6,695 nt of DNA from Candidatus Aphodomonas merdavium (GTDB taxonomy: Bacteria; Bacillota; Clostridia; Christensenellales; Aristaeellaceae). Below are positions 1-5,036 of this stretch, piece by piece; the first letter of the stretch is position 1; the number at the start of each line of letters is the position of its first letter. The notes under the pieces were generated by a model that did not search any database, was not told where the DNA came from, and was given only the letters and a program-made list of their open reading frames with translations. Position numbers and translations under genes: made by a program. The DNA lies in NCBI GenBank assembly GCA_018715585.1, contig DVLH01000214.1:1-6695 (forward strand). Reading direction: 5' to 3'.

Positions 1-120
1 GATAAGGAAATAATCTCAATCCGCATCTTGCCAGCCTTTTGGAAAGCAAAGCCATATCCGGACGAAGATTGATAAAAACACACGAAAAAAAGAAAAAAAT
101 GAAGGAAAGACAAGAATGTA
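1..120. other. Non-coding A-rich leader region upstream of the first promoter
   Basis: I see no gene, no convincing hairpin and no end of an upstream gene here. The second half is A-rich, with A-tracts at 74-78, 85-91 and 93-99 in a mostly GC-rich window. They lie about 57-82 bases upstream of the predicted transcription start and may bend the DNA or weakly stimulate the promoter at 121-149. Confidence 0.4.
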
Positions 121-149
121 TTGCAAATTCAATCATTGCCTGTTATAAT
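121..149 (+). promoter_or_regulatory. Promoter of the binding protein gene (sigma-A type, extended -10)
   Basis: A -35 box TTGCAA (121-126) is followed after 17 bp by a perfect TATAAT -10 box (144-149). A TG one base upstream of the -10 makes it an extended -10. Transcription would begin near 156, giving a leader of about 25 bases before the ATG at 180. A-tracts at 74-78, 85-91 and 93-99 lie upstream and could act as a UP-like or bent element. Half-sites GCAA (123-126) and TTGC (136-139) form a loose inverted repeat over the -35 and spacer. The boxes are read directly; activity is inferred. Confidence 0.82.
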
Positions 150-164
150 CATGCCATTCTTACA

Positions 165-172
165 GAGGAGGG
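165..172 (+). promoter_or_regulatory. Ribosome binding site that fixes the binding protein start
   Basis: GAGGAGGG lies seven bases before the ATG at 180, with the core GGAGG at 167-171. It decides the start codon: the reading frame stays open upstream to a TTG at 39 and an ATG at 99, but neither has a Shine-Dalgarno sequence and both lie upstream of the promoter at 121-149. Confidence 0.85.
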
Positions 173-179
173 AACAAAC

Positions 180-1328
180 ATGAAAAAGGTCCTTTGTGTG
201 CTTTTGAGTGCGCTGCTTTTGTTTGGGTGCGTTCCAGCGCTGGCGCAAGAGGATACGATTAAAGTTGGCGGTATCGCCCCGCTGACGGGTTCCGTCGCCG
301 TATACGGCCTGTTGGTGCAGGCGGGCGTGGATCTGTATATTGAGCAAATCAACGCTGCGGGCGGCCTGCTGGGCAAGCAGGTGGAGATGATCTGGATGGA
401 CGACACCAACGACGCCGTGGAAGCCACCAACGCCTATAACCAGCTGGTGTCCCAGGGCTGCAAGCTGTTGATCGGCCCCGTGACGACGACGCCCACGCTG
501 GCCGTCGCGCCGCTTGCGTATGCCGACGGCATCCCCATGATTACCCCGTCCGCCACGGCGTACGCCGTCACCGGCGAGCTGGGCGAGAACCAGGACGAGC
601 CGTATGGCAACGTGTTCCGCGCCTGCTTCCTTGACCCCTACCAGGCGGAGCTGATGGCAATGTTTGCCAAGGATTACCTGCAGGCAGAGCGCGTCGCCGT
701 GCTTTACGACAACACGAACGACTACTCGATCGGCCTGTATGAGAGCTTTGTCGCCAAGGCGGAAGAGCTGGGCATGGAAGTTGTCGCCACGGAGAACAAC
801 GTGGAGGGCGACGCGGACTATACGCCGCAGCTGATCAAAATTGCCGACGCCGCTCCGGATGCGCTGTTCTGCTGCTACTATTATGAAACGGCTGCGAAAG
901 TGCTCCGTCAGGGCGTCGATGTCGGGCTTGACGCTTGGGTGATGGGCGCGGACGGCTTTGCGGATATCGAAAACCAAGTGCAGGATGATTTGAGCCTGCT
1001 GGACAAGGTTGCCTTCTGTGACAGCTTCTATGCGCAGGACGAAAGCGAGCTCGTGCAGAGCTTCGTGGAGAGCTTCGTTGCCAAATACGGCGAGCAGCCT
1101 GTCGGTTTCAACGCGCTGGGCTATGACACGGCGAAAATCCTGCTGACCGCGGTGGAGACCGCGGGCGAGAACGAGCCTGCCTCGGTTGTCGCGGCGATGG
1201 ACGCTACGGACATGGACTGCGTTACCGGCCACATCGTCTTTGACGAGCACAACGATCCGACGAAGTCCGCCTTTATCAAGGGCTTTGAGGATGGCGTGCC
1301 GACGCTGCTGACGCGTATCGATCCGTAA
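180..1328 (+). CDS. livK: Branched-chain amino acid ABC transporter, substrate-binding protein
   Basis: This 382-residue protein is the extracytoplasmic receptor of a LivHMGF-type (HAAT) ABC importer. It has the type I periplasmic-binding fold (Peripla_BP_6-like). Residues 1-22 are a signal peptide: a Lys-Lys start, a hydrophobic core, then both a lipobox-like LFGC (Cys17) and a type I site PALA before Gln23. The mature start IKVGGIAPLTG and YG (residues 42-43) are typical of the family. So are the hinge-region ITPSATA (121-127), the second-lobe start RVAVLYDN (171-178) with DYSIGL following, and MGADGF (255-260). The symbol follows common ortholog naming; livJ and livK cannot be told apart here, and the ligand could be Leu/Ile/Val or another amino acid or amide. 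It has its own promoter and terminator and is separated from the membrane genes by 232 bases, consistent with higher expression of the receptor. Confidence 0.93.
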   Translation: MKKVLCVLLSALLLFGCVPALAQEDTIKVGGIAPLTGSVAVYGLLVQAGVDLYIEQINAAGGLLGKQVEMIWMDDTNDAVEATNAYNQLVSQGCKLLIGPVTTTPTLAVAPLAYADGIPMITPSATAYAVTGELGENQDEPYGNVFRACFLDPYQAELMAMFAKDYLQAERVAVLYDNTNDYSIGLYESFVAKAEELGMEVVATENNVEGDADYTPQLIKIADAAPDALFCCYYYETAAKVLRQGVDVGLDAWVMGADGFADIENQVQDDLSLLDKVAFCDSFYAQDESELVQSFVESFVAKYGEQPVGFNALGYDTAKILLTAVETAGENEPASVVAAMDATDMDCVTGHIVFDEHNDPTKSAFIKGFEDGVPTLLTRIDP

Positions 1329-1344
1329 GAGAAAAACGAGCATG

Positions 1345-1380
1345 GCGGGGCGGCTGAGTCTGCCCCGCTTTTCGGTTTTT
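1345..1380 (+). terminator. Rho-independent terminator after the binding protein gene
   Basis: GCGGGGC (1345-1351) pairs with GCCCCGC (1362-1368). A further G-T wobble and a G-C pair extend the stem to about 9 bp around a six-base loop. It is followed by TTTT, CGG and TTTTT (1369-1380). It starts 16 bases past the stop codon. Because a second promoter lies downstream, it should mostly end the binding protein mRNA, with any read-through passing into the permease genes. Confidence 0.85.
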
Positions 1381-1403
1381 CTTGGGAAAGCACACGGCGC
1401 ATG

Positions 1404-1437
1404 GGGGCTGGCGGCGCGCCCGCCGGCTCCGTTTCTT
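1404..1437 (+). other. Second GC-rich hairpin in the livK-livH spacer
   Basis: Bases 1404-1414 pair with 1420-1430 in an 11-bp stem that includes two G-T wobbles, around the loop CGCGC (1415-1419). The tract after it (GTTTCTT, 1431-1437) is only weakly T-rich. It could be a backup terminator for read-through from the first hairpin or a structure protecting an mRNA 3' end. It lies upstream of the livH promoter, so it would not be part of the livH transcript that starts there. The pairing is seen; the role is inferred. Confidence 0.5.
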
Positions 1438-1451
1438 GTCCGGCTGGGGAT

Positions 1452-1463
1452 GCAAAATTTTGC
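1452..1463 (+). promoter_or_regulatory. 12-bp palindrome upstream of the livH promoter, candidate operator
   Basis: GCAAAATTTTGC is a perfect palindrome and forms an AT-rich island in an otherwise GC-rich spacer. It ends 19 bp before the -35 box of the livH promoter, where an activator or UP-like element could act. Its core loosely resembles the AT-rich centre of the published Lrp consensus, but the flanks fit poorly, so no regulator is named with confidence. Confidence 0.35.
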
Positions 1464-1482
1464 GCCGCTGCGCGTGGGGCGG

Positions 1483-1512
1483 TTGACACTGGTACCGCCA
1501 TGGCGTTATGAT
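1483..1512 (+). promoter_or_regulatory. Promoter of the livH-livMG-livF-aldehyde dehydrogenase run, with a dyad in the spacer
   Basis: A perfect TTGACA -35 box (1483-1488) and a TATGAT -10 box (1507-1512, five of six matches) are separated by 18 bp. Transcription would start near 1519, about 42 bases before the livH ATG. The spacer and first bases of the -10 hold a 16-bp inverted repeat with one mismatched pair, TACCGCCATGGCGTTA (1493-1508), whose inner 10 bp are perfectly palindromic. This is a plausible operator position for a repressor. The boxes and dyad are seen; regulation is inferred. Confidence 0.75.
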
Positions 1513-1547
1513 GAAACAGATTTGTTCCACACAGGAAGGAAGACTCC

Positions 1548-1555
1548 GGGAGGGG
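1548..1555 (+). promoter_or_regulatory. Ribosome binding site that fixes the livH start
   Basis: GGGAGGGG ends five bases before the ATG at 1561. The frame is open upstream to an ATG at 1342, but that stretch runs through the terminator, second hairpin and promoter. The LivH family N-terminus begins at 1561, so this site marks the true start. Confidence 0.8.
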
Positions 1556-1560
1556 TGCGC

Positions 1561-2466
1561 ATGGTTACTGTCTACAACCTGATCGGCGGCTTGCAAATGG
1601 GCAGCATTTACGCGCTGATTGCGTTGGGCTACACAATGGTTTATGGGATTGTCCGCCTGATTAACTTTGCCCATGGTGACATCATGATGGTGGGCGCCTA
1701 TGCGATTTACTTTGCAATGGGCACGGCGCTGATGCAGGCGGTCGCCGGCGTTTCGCCTCTGCTTGCGGGCGTTCTCAGCGTGCTTTTTGCGGTGGTGCTG
1801 TGCGTGACGCTCGGCGTGCTCATGGACCGGATTGCCTATAAGCCGCTGCGGAACGCGCCGCGCATTTCGGCGCTGATTACGGCGATTGGCATCAGCCTGG
1901 CGCTGGAAATTTCGGCGCAGCTCATCTTTGGAAGCGGCCAGCTCAGCTTCCCGACGATTGTGCCCAAGGTGACGCTCTTTAAGGTGGGCCGCCGCTCGGT
2001 CAACCTGCTGGAAATCCTTACGCTGGCTGTCTCCGTGCTGCTGATGATCGGCCTGAACGCGTTTGTACAGACGACGCGCACGGGCAAGGCGATGCGCGCC
2101 GTCAGCGAGGACCAGGGCGCGGCAATGCTCATGGGCGTCAATGTGGACAAGACGATCTCCATCACGTTCGGCATCGGCTGCGGGCTGGCGGCGGTGGGTT
2201 CGGTGTTCTATGCGCAAAAGGTTTATTACGTTACGCCGCTGCTGGGCATGCTGCCGGGCCTGAAGGCGTTCGTGGCGGCCGTGCTGGGCGGGATTGGAAG
2301 CATTCCCGGGGCCGTGCTGGGCGGTTTCATCATCGGCATGGCAGAAACGTTCATCAAATACTACGCCAGCGAGTATGTGGACGCCATGGTGTTTGGCATC
2401 CTGATCCTCGTGCTGCTTTTCCGGCCCTCCGGCATTTTGGGCGCGAAGACAAAAGAAAAGGTATGA
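1561..2466 (+). CDS. livH: Branched-chain amino acid ABC transporter permease LivH
   Basis: This 301-residue polytopic membrane protein is one half of the transmembrane channel of a HAAT-family importer. The N-terminus is diagnostic: GLQMGSIYALIALGYTMVYG (residues 10-29) followed by RLINFAHGD (32-40). Several hydrophobic helices follow, with a cytoplasmic loop RAVSEDQGAAMLMGVNVDKT (179-198) that resembles the family's coupling loop contacting the ATPases. The C-terminal LFRPSGILG (286-294) is typical. The length matches LivH, usually about 290-310 residues. The start at 1561 is chosen by its ribosome binding site and by the family N-terminus. The gene heads the second transcription unit and is followed after 16 bases by the LivM-LivG fusion, its channel partner. 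Which amino acids pass cannot be read from the permease. Confidence 0.95.
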   Translation: MVTVYNLIGGLQMGSIYALIALGYTMVYGIVRLINFAHGDIMMVGAYAIYFAMGTALMQAVAGVSPLLAGVLSVLFAVVLCVTLGVLMDRIAYKPLRNAPRISALITAIGISLALEISAQLIFGSGQLSFPTIVPKVTLFKVGRRSVNLLEILTLAVSVLLMIGLNAFVQTTRTGKAMRAVSEDQGAAMLMGVNVDKTISITFGIGCGLAAVGSVFYAQKVYYVTPLLGMLPGLKAFVAAVLGGIGSIPGAVLGGFIIGMAETFIKYYASEYVDAMVFGILILVLLFRPSGILGAKTKEKV

Positions 2467-2482
2467 GGGGGAGCGCAAAGCA

Positions 2483-4327
2483 ATGAAAAAGAACAGAAGG
2501 TTTACAACGCTCCTGAACTTTGCCATTACGGTTGTGGTGTTCGTGCTCATTAAAGCGGTTCTTGCAGCGACAGGGGACAACCGCGCCGTGACAAACCTGC
2601 TCACGCAGGTGTGCTATAACATCATCATGGTGGCCAGCCTCAACCTGGTGGCGGGCGTGCTGGGTGAGCTGACGCTGGGCCATGCGGGATTCATGGCCGT
2701 CGGCGCGTACAGCTCGGCAATTTTTACTTCGCTTGTTTTGCCCAATCAGCCATGGGCGTTTGCAATCGCGCTGATCGTAGGCGGGGTGATGGCGGCCTTT
2801 TTCAGCTATTTGGTCGGCGTGCCGGCGCTGCGGTTGCAGGGCGATTATCTTGCGATCATCACGCTGGGCTTTGGCGAAATTATCCGCGTGCTCATCAATA
2901 CCGTGTTCGCCCCTTGGACGGGCGGCGGCAAGAAGATGTTCAACATCGGCCTGTATACGACGTTTGACAACGCCTTTTGGATCATGGTCGCTACGATTGC
3001 CGTGCTGTACATGCTTGCCTGGTCGCGTCACGGCCGCGCTATTTTGGCCATCCGCGAGAATGCGGTGGCGGCCGATACGGCGGGCGTGCCGGTCACACGC
3101 TATAAGACGATCACCTTTGTCATTGCAGGCTTTTTTGCGGGCATTGCCGGCGGGCTGTATGCGCACTCGGTGGGCGTGCTGGATCCTGCGAAGTTCGACT
3201 ATAACACATCCATTGATTTTCTGGTAATGGCGGTGTTTGGCGGGCTGGGAAGCTATACGGGATCGGTTGCGGCGGCGGCAGGGCTGACGGTGGTGCAATA
3301 CCTGATGGCGTCGCTGGTGGAATACCGCCAGCTTGCCTACGCGCTGCTGCTGATTGCGATGATGATTTTCAAGCCGTCCGGCTTGCTGGGCGTGAAAGAG
3401 TTTTCCAGCGAGCGGCTGTTGGAAAAGATGATTCCCGCTTGGAAAGGGTTTGCGGCAAAGATGGAGAAAAAGCTCCAGCGCCGCAGGACCAATTCCATTC
3501 CGCCCGATATTCCGAGCTACGAATATGACACCGGCAAGTATCCGGTGCTGGAAATGAAAAAGCTTGGCATTCGCTTTGGCGGCCTGCATGCGGCAGAGGA
3601 TGTCAACATTTCGATTTATGAGCATGAAATCGTCGGCTTGATTGGCCCTAACGGCGCAGGCAAGACGACCATCTTTAACCTGATGACGGGCGTTTACATG
3701 CCGACGGAGGGCGACATCGAGCTGATGGGCAAGTCCATCAAAGGCATGCCCACCTACAAAATTACATACGAAGGCATCTCGCGTACCTTCCAAAACATCC
3801 GCCTGTTTAAATCCATGACCGTGCTGGAAAACATTAAGGTGGCGTTCCAGAGCCGCATGTATTACACGATGCTCGACGGGCTGCTGCGCGATACATACTA
3901 CGACCGCGAGGAAAACGGCTGCGATGAGCGGGCGCGGGAGTTGCTGCGTGTGTTCGACATGGAGGATATGGCCGAGTGGAACGCCAACTCTCTGCCTTAC
4001 GGTCTGCAGCGCAAGCTGGAAATTTGCCGCGCGATGGCCACCAACCCGAAGCTGCTGCTGCTGGACGAACCTGCCGCGGGCATGAACCCGATTGAAACGC
4101 AGGAGCTTATGGAGACCATCCGCCAAATCCGCGAGAAGTTCGGCGTGACGGTGCTGCTGATCGAGCATGATATGAAACTGGTCATGGGCATCTGCGAGCG
4201 GATTTACGTGCTGAATTACGGCCGTATTATCGCTGAGGGGTCACCGGAGGAGATCCGCAACAACCGCGAGGTGGTGGCCGCCTATTTGGGGCACGCCGTG
4301 GAGGAAACGCAAAAGGAGGGCGCCTGA
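2483..4327 (+). CDS. livMG: LivM-LivG fusion: branched-chain amino acid ABC transporter permease and ATP-binding protein in one chain
   Basis: This 614-residue protein joins two subunits that are separate in E. coli. Residues about 1-305 are LivM: hydrophobic helices, GELTLGHAGFMAVGAY (61-76), a coupling-loop-like AIRENAVAADTAGV (189-202), and the closing FKPSGLLG (296-303). A charged linker (about 305-353) follows. Residues about 354-610 are LivG: Walker A GPNGAGKT (388-395), Q-loop Gln437, signature-type LPYGLQR (504-510), Walker B LLLLDEP (524-530) with catalytic Glu529, D-loop AAGMNP, and switch His562. All ATPase motifs look intact. GGGGGAG at 2467-2473 precedes the ATG by nine bases. 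I see no convincing internal ribosome site for a separate LivG: Met358 has none, and Met327 has only GGAAAGGG 12 bases away. Four bases and livF's ATG follow the last sense codon, so coupled translation is likely. Confidence 0.92.
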   Translation: MKKNRRFTTLLNFAITVVVFVLIKAVLAATGDNRAVTNLLTQVCYNIIMVASLNLVAGVLGELTLGHAGFMAVGAYSSAIFTSLVLPNQPWAFAIALIVGGVMAAFFSYLVGVPALRLQGDYLAIITLGFGEIIRVLINTVFAPWTGGGKKMFNIGLYTTFDNAFWIMVATIAVLYMLAWSRHGRAILAIRENAVAADTAGVPVTRYKTITFVIAGFFAGIAGGLYAHSVGVLDPAKFDYNTSIDFLVMAVFGGLGSYTGSVAAAAGLTVVQYLMASLVEYRQLAYALLLIAMMIFKPSGLLGVKEFSSERLLEKMIPAWKGFAAKMEKKLQRRRTNSIPPDIPSYEYDTGKYPVLEMKKLGIRFGGLHAAEDVNISIYEHEIVGLIGPNGAGKTTIFNLMTGVYMPTEGDIELMGKSIKGMPTYKITYEGISRTFQNIRLFKSMTVLENIKVAFQSRMYYTMLDGLLRDTYYDREENGCDERARELLRVFDMEDMAEWNANSLPYGLQRKLEICRAMATNPKLLLLDEPAAGMNPIETQELMETIRQIREKFGVTVLLIEHDMKLVMGICERIYVLNYGRIIAEGSPEEIRNNREVVAAYLGHAVEETQKEGA

Positions 4328-4328
4328 A

Positions 4329-5033
4329 ATGATGCTGCGGGTAAAGGGATTGAACGTCTATTACGACGCCATCCATGCGCTCAAGGACGTTAGTTTTGAG
4401 GTCAATGAAGGCGAAATCGTGACGCTCATTGGCGCCAACGGCGCCGGAAAGACGACGACACTGCATACGATTTCCGGCCTGCTGCGCGCAAAGACGGGCC
4501 AGATAATGTTTATGGAAAAAGAGATTCAAAACGTCCCGGCGCATGAGATCCTAAAAATGGGGCTTGCGCAGGTTCCGGAAGGGCGGCGTGTGTTTACGCG
4601 CATGACCGTGCTGGAAAACCTGGAGATGGGCGCGTTTGCCCGCAAGGACCGCAGCGCGTTTGCAGGCGATATGGAACGTGTCTTTCAAAGCTTCCCGCGC
4701 TTGAAGGAGCGGCGCAAACAAATCGCCGGGACGCTTTCGGGCGGCGAACAACAGATGCTGGCGATGGGCAGGGCGATGATGTCCTCTCCGCGCATGATTA
4801 TGCTGGACGAGCCGTCGATGGGCCTTTCGCCCATCCTGGTGGACGAGATTTTTTCCATCATCCGCAGCATTCACGAGCATGGAACGACGGTGCTGCTGGT
4901 GGAGCAGAACGCGCAGATGGCGCTCTCTATCGCCGATCGGGCCTATGTGTTGGAAACCGGCCATGTTGTATTGCAGGGAAGTGCGCGGGAGATGCTGGAT
5001 AACGAAGATGTGCGCCGCGCATACTTGGGTTAA
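4329..5033 (+). CDS. livF: Branched-chain amino acid ABC transporter ATP-binding protein LivF
   Basis: This 234-residue cytoplasmic ATPase is the partner of the LivG half. It has Walker A GANGAGKT (35-42), the LivF-typical Q-loop segment QVPEGR (81-86), signature LSGGEQQ (136-142), Walker B MIMLDEP (156-162) with catalytic Glu161, and D-loop SMGLSP. The switch position reads VEQNA with Gln193 where most ABC ATPases have His; this is normal for LivF. The C-terminus AYLG and the length are also family-typical. The start is one base after the fusion gene's stop. GGAGG at 4315-4319, inside the upstream gene, is nine bases from the ATG at 4329; the adjacent ATG at 4332 is a worse fit. The layout indicates translational coupling and the same mRNA as livH and livMG. 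Confidence 0.95.
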   Translation: MMLRVKGLNVYYDAIHALKDVSFEVNEGEIVTLIGANGAGKTTTLHTISGLLRAKTGQIMFMEKEIQNVPAHEILKMGLAQVPEGRRVFTRMTVLENLEMGAFARKDRSAFAGDMERVFQSFPRLKERRKQIAGTLSGGEQQMLAMGRAMMSSPRMIMLDEPSMGLSPILVDEIFSIIRSIHEHGTTVLLVEQNAQMALSIADRAYVLETGHVVLQGSAREMLDNEDVRRAYLG

Positions 5034-5036
5034 GCG

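Noticed and set aside
39..179. In-frame N-terminal extension of the binding protein from TTG at 39 or ATG at 99
   Set aside because: The promoter (121-149) lies inside it, there is no ribosome site for either codon, and the extension is a lysine-rich stretch ahead of an obvious signal peptide that begins at 180.
129..1343. Long open frame on the minus strand opposite the binding protein
   Set aside because: It is His/Arg/Val-rich low-sense sequence with no family motif, and it covers the promoter and leader. It is a shadow of the GC-rich codon usage of the real gene.
1342..1560. In-frame extension of livH from ATG at 1342
   Set aside because: It runs through a terminator, a second hairpin and a promoter, and LivH family sequence begins only at 1561 with its own ribosome site.
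3554..3556. Possible separate LivG start inside the fusion (Met358)
   Set aside because: No Shine-Dalgarno sequence lies upstream and there is no stop in the linker, so a continuous chain is the simpler reading.
1276..4168. Two long overlapping minus-strand frames opposite livH and livMG (442 and 604 residues)
   Set aside because: They are rich in His, Arg and Gln, have no recognisable domains, and oppose strongly conserved transporter genes. They arise from codon bias.
4905..4911. Gln in place of the switch His in LivF as a sign of a dead ATPase
   Set aside because: VEQNA at this position is the normal LivF family pattern. The LivG half keeps His562 and all other LivF motifs are intact.
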